DNA of 64,000 nucleotides from Mycobacterium spongiae (GCF_018278905.1 NZ_CP046600.1:5022001-5086000), one strand, 5' to 3'; positions 19,559 through 29,792 are shown, counted from the first letter of the stretch. Notes: a model not told the origin generated them from the letters alone. Program-made: numbers and translations.

Positions 19559-19563
19559 CGAAC

Positions 19564-20031
19564 ATGAGCCAGCCCGGAGATCGGCCGGCGGTTCCCGATG
19601 TCGATCGGCTGGCCCGGTCGATGCTGCTGCTCCACGGTGATCAGCATGACCACGACCCGCCCAGCCGGACCGTCAGCAACGGCGAGTCCGGGCACTGGTC
19701 GAAGTCGAGGGATTTCACCAATGATCCGCAGCGTGCCGCAGCGGTCCGGGAAGCAAGCCTGGCCGACCGCGAACGCTACCTCACCGAGGGGCTGCAGCCG
19801 GTGGATTGCCGGTTCTGCCATGCCACCGTCACCGTCAAGAAGCTCGGGCCGGCCCACACCGCGGTGCAATGGAACACCGACGCCTCGCAGCGTTGCGCAC
19901 ATTTCGCCGAGGTGCGAGCATCCGGCGGAGAAACCGCCCGCACCAGGACATGCCCACGACTTACCGATAGCATCACGCATGCGGTGGCCGAAGGCTACCT
20001 TGAGCCAACACCCCACGGGCCCTACGGCTGA
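19564..20031 (+). CDS. Conserved protein with paired cysteines (Rv3527-like)
   Basis: 155 aa, 5 bp after kshA and so in its operon. The centre holds VDCRFCHATVTVK, then QRCAHFAEVR and RTRTCPRL; two CxxC-like/histidine clusters suggest a small metal- or iron-sulfur-binding protein, but no family is recognised with certainty. The N-terminus is hydrophilic with a DQHDHD segment and there is no signal peptide. A role as accessory to KshA is suggested only by position. Confidence 0.75.
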   Translation: MSQPGDRPAVPDVDRLARSMLLLHGDQHDHDPPSRTVSNGESGHWSKSRDFTNDPQRAAAVREASLADRERYLTEGLQPVDCRFCHATVTVKKLGPAHTAVQWNTDASQRCAHFAEVRASGGETARTRTCPRLTDSITHAVAEGYLEPTPHGPYG

Positions 20032-20088
20032 GCCGGCGGTATAGCGCGGCCGGAGGCTGGGTAGGCGCGCTACGAATGGAGAGCCTGC

Positions 20089-22350
20089 GTGAGCTTCGTT
20101 GTGCTACCACCGGAGATCAATTCGGTACTGATGTTTACCGGTGCCGGGTCCGGGCCGATGCTGGCTGCCGCGGTGTCCTGGGAAGGGCTAGCCAGGGAGC
20201 TGGACTCGGCCGCAGCCGGGTTCCGGTACGCCACCTCAACTCTGGTCCACGAGTCGTGGCAGGGTGCGGCGGCCATGGCGATGGCCGCCGCGGCGGCGCC
20301 CTATACGGGTTGGTTGTCCGAGGCCGCATCGCTGGCCGCGGTCTCGGCTAGCCGCGCCACGGCGGCTGCCACCGCGTTCGAGGCAGCGCGGGCGGCCACG
20401 GTGCACCCGGGCGTGGTGGCGGCCAACCGGTCGCTGCTGGTGTCATTGGTGCGGTCAAACCTGTTCGGGCTCAATGCTCCAGCGATCGCAGCCGCCGAGG
20501 CACAGTACGAGCAGATCTGGGCCCAGGATGTCGCTGCCATGTTCGAGTATCACGTCGGCGCCTCCGCATTGGCCGCGCAGCTGACGCCGTGGCAGCAGGC
20601 GGCGCTGAGCCTGCCCGGGCTGCAGGGATTGGTCGCCGGTGCGGGTAACCCGTTCGGCCAGCTCGCATCGGGCTTCAACCTCGGCTTGGGCAACATCGGC
20701 AGCGGAAACATCGGCAGCGGCAACACCGGCAGCTACAACCTGGGCTCCGGCAACGGCGGCCCCAGCACCACCAGCGGCGGCAACGGCAACGTGGGCTGGG
20801 GCAATTACGGCTCCTTCAACGTCGGCGCCGGCAACGGGAATGCGGCCATGGTCGCCGGCGGTTTGCCCTACCCGGGCGCGGCCGAGTACAACGTCGGCAC
20901 CGGCAATATCGGCCTTCGCAACATCGGTTTAGGCAACGTCGGCACCGGCAATATCGGGTTCGGCAACGGAAATCTGGTCACCGCCCTCGCTGGAACCCCG
21001 TCCTTGTTCAACGTGGGCGCCGACAACATCGGCACCTACAACATGGGTATCGGCCATATCGGCAACAACAACTTCGGCATCGGCAACGTCGGCAACAACA
21101 ACATCGGCATCGGCCTCATCGGCGACAACCAGATCGGCATCGGCGGCCTGAACGCCAATGGCATGGGTTGGAACTTCGGCGTGGGCAACAGCGGCAGCTT
21201 CAACCTCGGCTTCGCCAACACGGGCGACGGCAACATCGGTCTCGCGAATACCGGCAGCAATAACATCGGCATCGGACTTACCGGCGACAACCAGATCGGC
21301 ATCAATTTCGCTGGCGGGCTGAACTCGGGCAGCGGCAACACCGGCTTGTTCAACTCCGGCACCAACAACTCCGGCTTCTTCAATTCGGGCAGCGACAACT
21401 GGGGTGTGGCGAATACTGGCAGCAACAACTGGGGCATGGTGAATTCGGGCACCGTCAACACCGGCATCGGCAACACCGGAACCACCAACTCCGGCTGGTG
21501 GAATGCCGGCAGCGGCAACACCGGATCCCTCAACGCGGGCAGCACCAACATGGGCCTGGCGAACTCGGGCAACGGCAACCTGGGCGCTTTCAATTCGGGA
21601 GGCGGCACGTCCGCGTTGTTCGGCCACGACATCGGCTTCTTCAACGCCGGCAACCACAACGTCGGCGCGTTCAATGCCGGTTTCGGCAATCTGGGCTGGT
21701 CCAACGCGGGCGTAGGCAATACCGGCGGGTTCAACGCCGGCGGCAACGACACCAACCCGGTATTTGGACCCGGGGTCATCGGTCAGGCTGGCAATACGGG
21801 CTTCTTCAACTCGGGCTTCACCAATACCGGCTTCTTCAACTCCGGCACCACCAACACCGGTTTCTGGAACTCGGGCAACGTCAATACCGGTTTCGGCGGC
21901 ACCGGTAGCCATAGCGGCAACTCCGGCTTCGGGAACTCCGGTACCGGCAACTCTGGCTTCTTCAATTCGAGCAACTACAACTCCGGCTTTTCCAACTCGG
22001 CGCACAGCGCGATCACGGGCGGTGGCTACAACTCGGGCTGGGGGAACTCGGGCAGCGGCGGCACCAACGTCGGCTTCTTCAACTCGGGCGGCGGCGGCAC
22101 CAACGTCGGCTTCTTCAACAGCGGCGACGAGGGCTTGCTCGTGGGCTGGTGGAATTCGGGCCACCACGACGTCGGCTTCATGAACTCGGGGTACTACAAC
22201 ACCGGCTTCTTCAACTTTGGCAACCATAGTTCGGGTATCGGTAACCAGGGTGCAGGCTTCGACTCGGGCTTCGGGAACTCGGGCGGGGGCGCTAGTTCGG
22301 GCGGGTTCAATGCCGGCACGGGGCAGTCTGGTTTCTTCAACGCGGCTTGA
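20089..22350 (+). CDS. PPE family protein, MPTR subgroup (753 aa)
   Basis: Residues 1-180 form a PPE domain: GTG start, VVLPPEINS with the PPE signature at residues 7-9, and the WxG turn [11 protein letters not shown]. After about residue 200 the protein is made of the pentapeptide-type NxGxGNxG repeats ([14 protein letters not shown] and similar) that define the major polymorphic tandem repeat subgroup. Such proteins are exported by ESX-5. It stands where H37Rv has Rv3528c, so PPE insertion at this point differs from H37Rv. No partner PE gene adjoins it. Confidence 0.93.
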   Translation: MSFVVLPPEINSVLMFTGAGSGPMLAAAVSWEGLARELDSAAAGFRYATSTLVHESWQGAAAMAMAAAAAPYTGWLSEAASLAAVSASRATAAATAFEAARAATVHPGVVAANRSLLVSLVRSNLFGLNAPAIAAAEAQYEQIWAQDVAAMFEYHVGASALAAQLTPWQQAALSLPGLQGLVAGAGNPFGQLASGFNLGLGNIGSGNIGSGNTGSYNLGSGNGGPSTTSGGNGNVGWGNYGSFNVGAGNGNAAMVAGGLPYPGAAEYNVGTGNIGLRNIGLGNVGTGNIGFGNGNLVTALAGTPSLFNVGADNIGTYNMGIGHIGNNNFGIGNVGNNNIGIGLIGDNQIGIGGLNANGMGWNFGVGNSGSFNLGFANTGDGNIGLANTGSNNIGIGLTGDNQIGINFAGGLNSGSGNTGLFNSGTNNSGFFNSGSDNWGVANTGSNNWGMVNSGTVNTGIGNTGTTNSGWWNAGSGNTGSLNAGSTNMGLANSGNGNLGAFNSGGGTSALFGHDIGFFNAGNHNVGAFNAGFGNLGWSNAGVGNTGGFNAGGNDTNPVFGPGVIGQAGNTGFFNSGFTNTGFFNSGTTNTGFWNSGNVNTGFGGTGSHSGNSGFGNSGTGNSGFFNSSNYNSGFSNSAHSAITGGGYNSGWGNSGSGGTNVGFFNSGGGGTNVGFFNSGDEGLLVGWWNSGHHDVGFMNSGYYNTGFFNFGNHSSGIGNQGAGFDSGFGNSGGGASSGGFNAGTGQSGFFNAA

Positions 22351-22393
22351 GGTCTGTCGGTGAGCAACCGCGGGTCACCGCCGCGGAATCGAC

Positions 22394-23539
22394 TTACAGC
22401 CCGGCGAATTTCTCTCCGACCGCATCGGCCGTCAGCCCGTAGTCGGCCAACGAATAGGAGTGCTTGGGAGCTCGCGCACCCGTCTGGCTCTCGGCGTGGA
22501 TTTTCTCCATGGCCACCCGCGCCGTGTCCGTGAGGGGCAGACCAAAATGCCGGTAGATATCGGCAACCGTTCCCATCGGGTCGGCGATCAAGTCACGGTA
22601 GTCGACGTCATAGAACTGAGCCGAATCATACTTGGCTCGTGCGGTATTGAACCGTTGCAAACCGCGAGACCAGGTTTCCATCGAGTCCGCGCCGATCTGG
22701 GCGCCGACGAACGTCGTCGACCACCCTTCGGCGGTGTGCTGAGCCAGCGAGCACATCGAGGCCATGATGGTCTCGACCGGCCGGTGCGTTTGTATCACCA
22801 GAGCGTCTGGATAGGTGGCCATCAATGCATCGAGTGCGAACAGATGGCTGGGATTCTTGAGAACCCAGCGCTTTTCGACATCGTTGAGTCCGATGAGCTG
22901 AAGGTTCTTGCGGTGCCGCCGATACGACGGCGTCCAGTCCTGCCGCGACAGCCAGTCAGCGTAGCCGGGAATGTGGGCCAGGGTTTCGTATGAGACCGAG
23001 TGCAGCGATTGCCGCAGTAGCTGCCAGCATTCCTCGAGTTCATACGCGGCCATGAAATGCAGCCCGGTATAGTCCGGATTCTGCTCGTGGTGCCGGGTGA
23101 ATTGCTCGTCGAGCTGGCGGTAGAACGGGTTTGACTCCCAAGTGTCCCGGGGCGGGCGCGGTTGTGGGAACTCGGCGAGCCACAGGTGCAAACCTTGATG
23201 AGCCGGGTCGGCACCGAGCAGCCGGTGTAGCGCAGTCGTGCCGGTGCGCACCAGACCGGTGACGAAGATCGGACGTTCGATAGCGACGTCGGCGTGGTGC
23301 GGGTACTGCTTCCATGCGGCTTCGGATAGCAGCCTGGCTACCAGCGCGCCGCGCAGGAACACCCGATTCATCTTGCTGCCCAACTCCGTAAGACCGGCCT
23401 CAGCACGGTAGGAGTCCAGCAGCACGCCTAACGCTTCGCGATAATTGTCGTCGTCACTGCCGAAATCGTCGAGCCCAACCAGTTTGGTGGCCGATGCGTG
23501 CAGCTCGTCGACGGTCCCAACATCGGTGCGATGGGTCAT
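22394..23539 (-). CDS. Sulfotransferase family protein (Rv3529c-like)
   Basis: 381 aa. The PAPS-binding 5'-phosphosulfate loop is PIFVTGLVRTGTTALHRLL, and the 3'-phosphate region is VIQTHRPVETIMASMCSLA. These are the signatures of P-loop sulfotransferases of the mycobacterial Sulfotransfer_3 type. The acceptor is unknown; the setting in the KstR regulon suggests a steroid or lipid alcohol. Its ATG overlaps the SDR stop by one base, so the three genes Rv3531c-, Rv3530c- and Rv3529c-like form one operon transcribed from a near-consensus KstR site. Confidence 0.87.
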   Translation of the reverse strand: MTHRTDVGTVDELHASATKLVGLDDFGSDDDNYREALGVLLDSYRAEAGLTELGSKMNRVFLRGALVARLLSEAAWKQYPHHADVAIERPIFVTGLVRTGTTALHRLLGADPAHQGLHLWLAEFPQPRPPRDTWESNPFYRQLDEQFTRHHEQNPDYTGLHFMAAYELEECWQLLRQSLHSVSYETLAHIPGYADWLSRQDWTPSYRRHRKNLQLIGLNDVEKRWVLKNPSHLFALDALMATYPDALVIQTHRPVETIMASMCSLAQHTAEGWSTTFVGAQIGADSMETWSRGLQRFNTARAKYDSAQFYDVDYRDLIADPMGTVADIYRHFGLPLTDTARVAMEKIHAESQTGARAPKHSYSLADYGLTADAVGEKFAGL

Positions 23540-24321
23540 CAGGTGTGGTACTCCCCGCAGTTGACGTCCATGGTCTGGCCGGTGATGCCACTGGACAGGT
23601 CGCTGGCCAAGAACAGAATCGCCGAGGCCACCTCGTCTTCGGTGGGCAAGCGCTTCAGGTCGGAATTCGCCGCGGTGGCCTGGTAGATCTGGTCCACGGT
23701 CGTGCCATACTTGCCGGCCTGGTGCTCGAAATAGCCTCGCAACGTATCCCCCCAGATATAGCCAGGTGCCACGGAATTGACTCGGATTCCCTGCTCGCCT
23801 AGCTCGGTGGCCAGCGACTGAGACATGGCCAGCAGCGTTGACTTGGCCATCTTGTAGGCGCCGTATTTTGCTTGGGAGTGCCGGATCACCATGGAGTTGA
23901 CGTTGACGATCGATCCGTGAGACTCGGCCAATGCCGGGGTGAAGGCCTGGATGAGCCGCAGCGCCCCGAGCGCGCTGAGTTCGATCGCGTCGCGGATGTG
24001 CTGAAATGTCGTGCCGGCCAGTGGCTTCATCGACGGGACTCGGAACGCGTTGTTGATCAGTACGTCGACCTTGCCGTAGGCGGCCATGGTCGACTCGACG
24101 AGGGACACCACGTCATCGTCGTCGGTGATGTCGGCGCGCACAGTCACTGCCCGGCGGCCGATATCGGTGATCTGCTTGGCGACACTGTCCAGCCGTTCGG
24201 GGGTGCGCGCCGCCAGCACCAGGTCGGCGCCGTCGTGCGCGCACCGCTGCGCGAGCGTGGTCCCGAGCCCGGGGCCGACACCGCTGATGACGACTACCTT
24301 TGACGCGAGCATCCCGGTCAT
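23539..24321 (-). CDS. Short-chain dehydrogenase/reductase (Rv3530c-like)
   Basis: 260 aa from ATG 24321. Classical SDR features: Rossmann glycine motif GVGPGLG near the N-terminus, DVLINNA (NNAG-like), active serine in VNSMVIRHS, YKMAK (YxxxK) and the C-terminal SVAPGYIWGDTLRG. It should use NAD(P)H to oxidise or reduce a hydroxyl/keto group, probably of a steroid intermediate. It is tightly packed between the DUF1214-like and the sulfotransferase genes. Confidence 0.9.
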   Translation of the reverse strand: MTGMLASKVVVISGVGPGLGTTLAQRCAHDGADLVLAARTPERLDSVAKQITDIGRRAVTVRADITDDDDVVSLVESTMAAYGKVDVLINNAFRVPSMKPLAGTTFQHIRDAIELSALGALRLIQAFTPALAESHGSIVNVNSMVIRHSQAKYGAYKMAKSTLLAMSQSLATELGEQGIRVNSVAPGYIWGDTLRGYFEHQAGKYGTTVDQIYQATAANSDLKRLPTEDEVASAILFLASDLSSGITGQTMDVNCGEYHT

Positions 24322-24334
24322 CGCTGATCCTTCG

Positions 24335-25462
24335 TCAACCCAACATCCTGACTGCAATCTGGCTTTGTCGCAACGCGATTCGCGCCCGCCAATCCTCTGC
24401 GGAAATCTTGTTCTGCGGAAAATACGGTAACGCTGCCGGCACCGCGTCGAAGTCGACTACCTCAACGGTGGGTCCGTCGGCCGCGCTGAGTTCACGGGAG
24501 ACGCGCTGCCAGCGGAACTGGAGAAAACCACGCCGGTGACCCAGGGTTTCGACCCAGTTGGTCACGCCGGGATTCTGATCGGCCACGACGATGCGGACTT
24601 TCCCGTCGGGGTCCGCCTGAGCCTGGCTGGCGTTCAGCGATGTCTGGTGGTTGATGTAGTCCAGCGAGATGTACCACATGCTGCCGAGCTGGAAGCCGAG
24701 ATAGGGGGCATCGGTGACCGGAACGGTGATCACTAGCGCCTGATCGGGGCGCAGGTCGAAGTGCCCGGCCGACGAATACTGAGTTGCCAGGCCACCTGGC
24801 GTCAGCCGGGGCGAAACCATGGTATTGACCGGAATGTTGAGATAGAACCACTGCGGGAACTGCAGCCAGGTCTTGACCCGGCCCACAAGTTGCTTGCCCG
24901 CTGTGGCATAACGCTTTTCGATGGTCTCCCGAGTCGGCGGCGGCGGCGCGGTGCCCGCAGTGTCCAGCCTGGAAATGGCCACAGTGCCACGCTGCTGCGA
25001 CCAGTCGCCGTACACCTCACGGATCACGAGCTGTCCGGGGCTGGTGGGCCGTAGCCGCCACTGGAAGCTGCCGTCAGCAGCGATGTCGAGTTCGCGGTCA
25101 TCGAATGCGACCTGGCTGGCGGGAACGTTGTCGTCGGTGTATTCGCCGCCGAGCACCTGGAAACTGAGGTCTGTGGTGGTCCCGCGCACGCCGGTGACGA
25201 CGTAATCGTGGTCGGCGTGCACCCGCGTCCCGAAATAGAGGGTGTCGGGGTTGTCTAGGCCCATCTTGGTGAATGGCCCGGTGCCCGCCAGCAGCAACGG
25301 GTGGTCTCGTTCGTAGTCGAAGGCCAAATGCATACAGCCGGCAATGCAGCCGGCTAGATACTGCAGCCCTTCGAGCAGGTCGGCTTCGGTCGCTATGTGG
25401 CCAGCGGCAGCTACCAGCTGCTCGGCTTCCGCGATCGCTTCGGTCAGCGGGTTGGAGAACAC
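24335..25462 (-). CDS. DUF1214-like conserved protein (Rv3531c-like)
   Basis: 375 aa, GTG start at 25462. C-terminal half has the DUF1214/DUF1254-type beta-sandwich signatures: PRLTPGGLATQYSSAGHFDL, AYLGFQ-like APYLGFQLGSMWYISLDY and ADQNPGVTNWVETLGH. Biochemical function is unknown. It is the first gene of a three-gene operon with the SDR and sulfotransferase. No Shine-Dalgarno is apparent and the KstR-like site lies 11 bp upstream, again suggesting a near-leaderless transcript. Confidence 0.8.
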   Translation of the reverse strand: MFSNPLTEAIAEAEQLVAAAGHIATEADLLEGLQYLAGCIAGCMHLAFDYERDHPLLLAGTGPFTKMGLDNPDTLYFGTRVHADHDYVVTGVRGTTTDLSFQVLGGEYTDDNVPASQVAFDDRELDIAADGSFQWRLRPTSPGQLVIREVYGDWSQQRGTVAISRLDTAGTAPPPPTRETIEKRYATAGKQLVGRVKTWLQFPQWFYLNIPVNTMVSPRLTPGGLATQYSSAGHFDLRPDQALVITVPVTDAPYLGFQLGSMWYISLDYINHQTSLNASQAQADPDGKVRIVVADQNPGVTNWVETLGHRRGFLQFRWQRVSRELSAADGPTVEVVDFDAVPAALPYFPQNKISAEDWRARIALRQSQIAVRMLG

Positions 25463-25473
25463 GACTTCGACGC

Positions 25474-25487
25474 TAGAACGTGTTCCT
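25474..25487 (-). promoter_or_regulatory. Near-consensus KstR site upstream of the Rv3531c-like operon
   Basis: TAGAACGTGTTCCT carries both AAC and GTT half-sites with the correct 2-bp spacing but ends in T instead of A. Its place 11 bp before the GTG start supports function despite the one mismatch. Confidence 0.68.
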
Positions 25488-25621
25488 GTTTTGAGTCAAT
25501 GGCGAACCTTCACGCCCAGGCTCAGCGCAGATCATCGGCTGTCGACGACTAGGAGGTGTAGGTCATCGCGACCGACCCGGATCGCCACCAGCGCGACCCG
25601 CTCCGGCCCGACTGGCCCCGG

Positions 25622-25945
25622 TCAGCTCTTGGCCTCGCCCAACGCGCCGACGGGCCGACTCTCAGGGTGCGAGGCGTCCCACTGCTCCTCGATGCGGGTT
25701 ACCCGGCGACGCTCCACGACGATCCAGAGCGCTCCAGCGACCACTCCGAGCACTGAAATGAGCACCGTCGTGGCAAGCCACTCATAGTGCCGGTAGGCCG
25801 CGGCGGCCACCGTGCTCATCAGCCCTAACAACGCGACGACCAACAGGATTAATCCTGGCCAGAAGAAATTGTCCTTCATGGTGATACCAGCGCGCGGTTG
25901 CGTGGTCCGGGAATGATCCGTTGGATCGTGGTGCGTGTCGCCCAT
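25622..25945 (-). CDS. UsfY-like small membrane protein
   Basis: 107 aa from ATG 25945 with a GGAGGGAG ribosome site. The N-terminus MGDTHHDPTDHSRTTQP closely resembles that of UsfY (encoded in the usfX-sigF region of M. tuberculosis). Two hydrophobic segments (FFWPGLILLVVALLGLMSTV, and WLATTVLISVLGVVAGALWI) precede a basic-acidic tail RRRVTRIEEQW. UsfY is of unknown function, linked to the SigF region. I do not place a homologue at this point in H37Rv; PPE genes occupy the space there. Confidence 0.7.
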   Translation of the reverse strand: MGDTHHDPTDHSRTTQPRAGITMKDNFFWPGLILLVVALLGLMSTVAAAAYRHYEWLATTVLISVLGVVAGALWIVVERRRVTRIEEQWDASHPESRPVGALGEAKS

Positions 25946-26236
25946 CACATCTCCCTCCGCCGTCGGACGAGATAACAAAATGCTACCCATTTGACGCACC
26001 TGGCGAAATGCGGAATTTTTTTGCCGCTGGTCAGCAGCTGAGCCGTCCCGACGATCGCAAGCCGACTGGCGACGCGCCACCGGTGCGGTCATTGCCGACG
26101 CGGCCAGCGCCGGCGCCCCAAAGCTGACCTCGCGCAACCAGATACAAGGCCGACGAATCCGCGGGCGCTCGGCGGCTGACTGCGCAGGAACACACTGTCA
26201 CGACCACGGCTACCACGTGCGCGGGCCGCGAATGCG
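25946..26236. other. Gene-free gap
   Basis: 291 bp between the UsfY-like start and the 3' end of the small membrane protein gene. Short open frames here lack ribosome sites and recognisable content; I see no repeat or operator. Confidence 0.5.
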
Positions 26237-26617
26237 TTAGGCCGAGCTGACCTCGGTGCGGTCGAACAGGTCGGGCACTGAAATGGCGCCGACCGTGGCC
26301 ACCAGCCAGATCACCACAGTTGCCGCCACCCAGGACGCACCACCATTAATAGCCAGGCCATCGCTCAACGCCGAGCCGACGAGCAAGGCGACGATGGTCA
26401 TAGCCAGGCCGGTGCCCCCAAGGAGCAGCGACGCGTAACCGTGAGGCAACCGCAGGATCAACAACGACAGGGCCGCCTGCGCTACCGAGAACACGACCAC
26501 GGCAAGGATGAACCCCGACACCGACAACGAAACTCCAGGAACAACCCACGCCGCCACCAGTAGTCCGATCGCCCACGATCCCAGAAGCACAATCGCCCGC
26601 ATCAAGACTCGTGTCAT
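26237..26617 (-). CDS. Small integral membrane protein, phage-holin-4/YvlD-like
   Basis: 126 aa from ATG 26617. Four hydrophobic helices are evident: LLGSWAIGLLVAAWVVPGV, FILAVVVFSVAQAALSLLIL, a third around GGTGLAMTIVALLVGSAL, and a fourth WVAATVVIWLVATVGA. The motif WVVPGVSLS after the first helix fits the YvlD/phage-holin family 4 membrane proteins. Function is unknown. It stands alone, with 243 gene-free bp upstream to the hsaF stop. Confidence 0.65.
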   Translation of the reverse strand: MTRVLMRAIVLLGSWAIGLLVAAWVVPGVSLSVSGFILAVVVFSVAQAALSLLILRLPHGYASLLLGGTGLAMTIVALLVGSALSDGLAINGGASWVAATVVIWLVATVGAISVPDLFDRTEVSSA

Positions 26618-26860
26618 AACAACAACTGTATGCCTCGGCACTGTGGCTGTGAAGAACCTCGTTTGCTCATCACCATGTCCGAACCTTCATCGATGGCGGG
26701 CACGACCTGGCAACGCGAGTTCGGGTCGGCAATCAGCGAATACGGCGCTGTCGTGATCGCCCGGCGAGGTTAGCGAAAGTGACTGCCCCACAACGATGAA
26801 TGGGAGTGTGAGCGATCGTCTGATTTGACGACTACCCCGGTTGGTCGACGAACGACATCG

Positions 26861-27916
26861 TCAACGCGTAGCAGCGGCGCCGCTGTCTTGCTCGCGTTTG
26901 ATCTCCAGCGCGATGTCTATCAGCTGGTCTTCCTGGCCGCCGATGAGTTTGCGCTGACCGGCCCGGTGCAGCAATTGGTGCGCCGGGACGTCGTAGCGCT
27001 CGGACTGGCGAACGGCATGCTTGAGGAAGCTCGAGTACACCCCCGAGTACCCCATGATCAGCGCATTGCGGTCCAGCAGGCACTCGGCCGGCATGGCCGG
27101 GCGCACGATGTCCTCCGCGGCGTCGGCGATGTCGAAGAAGTCGATGCCCGTCTTGACGCCGATCTTGTCGAAGACCCCGATCAGGGCTTCCACCGGCGCG
27201 TTGCCGGCACCCGCACCGAACCGGCGCACGCTGCCGTCGATCTGTTTGGCGCCCGCTCGCACCGCCTCCACCGAATTGGCCACCCCCAGGCCGAGGTTTT
27301 CATGCCCATGAAAACCAACTTGGGCATCCTCGCCCAGTTCAGCGACCAGGGCCGACACTCGGTCGGCCACGCCGTCGAGCACCAACGCTCCGGCGGAGTC
27401 CACGACGTAGACGCATTGGCAACCGGCATCGGCCATGATGCGGGCCTGAGCGGCCAGTTTCTCCGGCGGAATGGTGTGAGCCATCATCAAGAATCCGACG
27501 GTTTCCAGGCCCAGCTCGCGGGCCAGACCAAAATGCTGAATTGACACGTCAGCCTCGGTGCAGTGGGTGGCGATCCGGCAGATGGAACCGCCATTGTCCT
27601 GCGCTTCTTTGATGTCTTCTTTGGTGCCCACTCCCGGCAGCATGAGAAACGCAATCCGGGCGTCTTTGGCGGTCTGGGCTGCGAGCTTGATCAATTCCTG
27701 CTCGGGGGTCTTGGAGAAGCCGTAATTGAACGAGGAGCCACCCAACCCGTCGCCGTGAGTCACCTCGATCACCGGCACGCCGGCGGCGTCGAGCGCGGCC
27801 ACGATCGCACCGACTTCGTCCTTGGTGAACTGGTGACGCTTGTGATGCGACCCATCGCGTAGCGACGTGTCGGTGATCCGTACGTCCCACGAGCCCTCAA
27901 GAATATGGCCGGTCAT
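26861..27916 (-). CDS. hsaF: HsaF, 4-hydroxy-2-oxovalerate/-hexanoate aldolase
   Basis: 351 aa DRE-TIM metallolyase: [18 protein letters not shown] holds the metal-binding aspartate and catalytic residues, [14 protein letters not shown] and the metal-site [16 protein letters not shown] follow. It splits 4-hydroxy-2-oxohexanoate to pyruvate and propanal in the A/B-ring meta-cleavage pathway and channels the aldehyde to HsaG. Its ATG overlaps the hsaG stop by 4 bp. It is a few residues longer at the N-terminus (GHILEGS) than I recall for the M. tuberculosis enzyme. Confidence 0.96.
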   Translation of the reverse strand: MTGHILEGSWDVRITDTSLRDGSHHKRHQFTKDEVGAIVAALDAAGVPVIEVTHGDGLGGSSFNYGFSKTPEQELIKLAAQTAKDARIAFLMLPGVGTKEDIKEAQDNGGSICRIATHCTEADVSIQHFGLARELGLETVGFLMMAHTIPPEKLAAQARIMADAGCQCVYVVDSAGALVLDGVADRVSALVAELGEDAQVGFHGHENLGLGVANSVEAVRAGAKQIDGSVRRFGAGAGNAPVEALIGVFDKIGVKTGIDFFDIADAAEDIVRPAMPAECLLDRNALIMGYSGVYSSFLKHAVRQSERYDVPAHQLLHRAGQRKLIGGQEDQLIDIALEIKREQDSGAAATR

Positions 27917-28893
27917 CGCGCGCCTCCTACTGGCTGCTGCTCGTCGCGCGAGCGCTCATCGCCGCACAGCGTCTCCTTGGCGATCTCCTCGCCCACCTTG
28001 GTCGCCGCCGCCGTCATGATGTCGAGATTGCCCGCGTACGGCGGCAAGTAATCGCCGGCACCCTCAACCTCGACGAATGTCGTGACCACAGCCCGGCCGC
28101 CCGAATTGAGGGACGGCTCGTCGAACTGCGGATCGTTGAGCAGCCGGTACCCGGGAACGTAGGTCTGCACCTCGGCGACCACCTCGTGGATCGAGATGGC
28201 GATCGCATCGCGGTCGGCGTCCTCGGGAATCGCGCAGAAGATGGTGTCGCGCATGATCATCGGCGGGTCAGCCGGGTTCAGGATGATGATCGCCTTGCCC
28301 CGAGCCGCGCCGCCGATCGTCTCGACCCCGCGAGACGTGGTCTTGGTGAACTCGTCGATGTTGGCCCTCGTCCCGGGCCCGGCTGAGACCGAAGCAACCG
28401 AGGCCACAATCTCGGCATACGGCACCCCGCCGTAGTCGGCGACGGCACGTTGCACGGCGTACACGATCGGAATCGTCGCCTGTCCCCCGCAGGTGATCAT
28501 GTTGACGTTCGGCGCGGCCAGATGCTCGCGTAGGTTCGCCGGCGGGATCACCGCGGGGCCGACCGCGGCCGGCGTCAGGTCAATGGCCCGGATCCCCGCG
28601 TCCGCATACTTCGGCGCCGCGTCCTTGTGTACGTAGGCGCTGGTCGCCTCGAACACCAGGTCGGGTTTGTCGGACTGCTCGAGCAGCCAGTCGACCCCCT
28701 TGTGGGTGGTCTCCAAACCCAGCTTGGCTGCCCTCGCCAGCCCCTCGCTGTCCGGGTCGATGCCTACCATCCACCGCGGGTGCAGCCAATCCGATCGCAG
28801 CAGCTTGTAGAGCAGGTCCGTGCTGATATTCCCCGACCCGACAATGGCTACATCCAGGGCCGCATCTCGGGCCGTTTTTGCCTTCGACGGCAT
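27913..28893 (-). CDS. hsaG: HsaG, CoA-acylating propanal/acetaldehyde dehydrogenase
   Basis: 326 aa. Rossmann motif [14 protein letters not shown], and the catalytic cysteine at about residue 135 in [12 protein letters not shown]. It oxidises the aldehyde released by HsaF to propionyl-CoA with NAD. Compared with the 303-aa H37Rv protein as I remember it, there is an N-terminal insertion (TARDAALD after MPSKAK), a few extra residues around [13 protein letters not shown] and an altered C-terminus ([17 protein letters not shown]). Overlap with hsaF by 4 bp indicates translational coupling of the complex. Confidence 0.95.
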   Translation of the reverse strand: MPSKAKTARDAALDVAIVGSGNISTDLLYKLLRSDWLHPRWMVGIDPDSEGLARAAKLGLETTHKGVDWLLEQSDKPDLVFEATSAYVHKDAAPKYADAGIRAIDLTPAAVGPAVIPPANLREHLAAPNVNMITCGGQATIPIVYAVQRAVADYGGVPYAEIVASVASVSAGPGTRANIDEFTKTTSRGVETIGGAARGKAIIILNPADPPMIMRDTIFCAIPEDADRDAIAISIHEVVAEVQTYVPGYRLLNDPQFDEPSLNSGGRAVVTTFVEVEGAGDYLPPYAGNLDIMTAAATKVGEEIAKETLCGDERSRDEQQPVGGAR

Positions 28894-28918
28894 GTTGCTC
28901 CTCTTACTGCTCTTGATA

Positions 28919-28945
28919 TTCGAAGCTAATTCGAAATCATTCGAA
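28919..28945. repeat. Three TTCGAA palindromes phased at 10-11 bp
   Basis: TTCGAA occurs at 28919-28924, 28930-28935 and 28940-28945, covering the last codons of hsaE and the 43-bp gap before hsaG. The spacing is close to the helical repeat. Confidence 0.6.
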
Positions 28946-29722
28946 CGACAACCGAACCGAACCCAGTCCCGTGAAGTCGGCGACGAACTGGTCGCCAGCG
29001 TTCACATCGACCGCGAACGTGCATGACCCGGGCAGCACAATGTCACCCTTGCGCAGCCTTACCCCGAAACCTTCCACTATGCGAGCTAGCCAGGCAACGG
29101 CGGTGGCCGGATCGCCCAACACGGCGTCGCTGCGGCCCTCGGCGACTACCTCCCCGTTGCGCGTCAGCACCGCGTCGATCCCCTTGAGGTCGATATCGGC
29201 AGGCGGCACGCGGGCCGCACCCAGCGCGAAACCTGCCGCCGACGCGTTGTCCGCGATGGTGTCGCAGATCGCGATCTTCCAGTCGGTGATCCTGGTATCG
29301 ATGAGTTCGATGGCGGGAACAACGGCCTCAGTAGCCGCGACTACGTCGTCTTCGCTGCAGTCGGCACCTGGCAGGTCGGCGCCCAGGATGAAGCCCACTT
29401 CGACCTCAACCCGCGGAGCCAGGTAGCTCGACGCCTTGACCGGGGTGTCTTCGAACACCTGCATGTCGTCGAGCAAATGCCCGTAGTCCGGCTCGTCGAC
29501 CCCCATCATCTGTTGCATGATCGGCGACGACAGCCCGACTTTGTGACCCACGACACGTGCACCCTCGGCCACCCGCTGACGGATATTGATCAGCTGGATC
29601 TCGTAGGCGTCGACGACGTCGATATCCGGATGGCTTGCCGTCAACTGACCAATCGACTGGCGGCTCCGCTCGGCCTGCGCCAAGTCGGCGGCCAACTCTC
29701 GACGGGTCGCAACACGCAGCAT
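28937..29722 (-). CDS. hsaE: HsaE, 2-hydroxyhexa-2,4-dienoate hydratase
   Basis: 261 aa from ATG 29722 with GGAG upstream; this equals the family length, so the in-frame start 10 codons earlier is rejected. Fumarylacetoacetate-hydrolase/decarboxylase-like fold: [32 protein letters not shown] (metal-binding glutamates), [12 protein letters not shown] and [10 protein letters not shown]. It hydrates the dienoate product of HsaD to 4-hydroxy-2-oxohexanoate for HsaF. It is the first gene of the hsaE-hsaG-hsaF operon and diverges from kstD through a KstR operator. Confidence 0.96.
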   Translation of the reverse strand: MLRVATRRELAADLAQAERSRQSIGQLTASHPDIDVVDAYEIQLINIRQRVAEGARVVGHKVGLSSPIMQQMMGVDEPDYGHLLDDMQVFEDTPVKASSYLAPRVEVEVGFILGADLPGADCSEDDVVAATEAVVPAIELIDTRITDWKIAICDTIADNASAAGFALGAARVPPADIDLKGIDAVLTRNGEVVAEGRSDAVLGDPATAVAWLARIVEGFGVRLRKGDIVLPGSCTFAVDVNAGDQFVADFTGLGSVRLSFE

Positions 29723-29792
29723 AAACTCCGAAGTCCCCTCGTCTCGAACCATTCCTTGTGACCGGGCCAGTAGCGCCCAACCCGGGCAATTC

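Noticed and set aside
20929..22227. 432-codon minus-strand frame opposite the PPE-MPTR gene
   Set aside because: Arises from the NxGxGN repeat codons; no start signal or domain.
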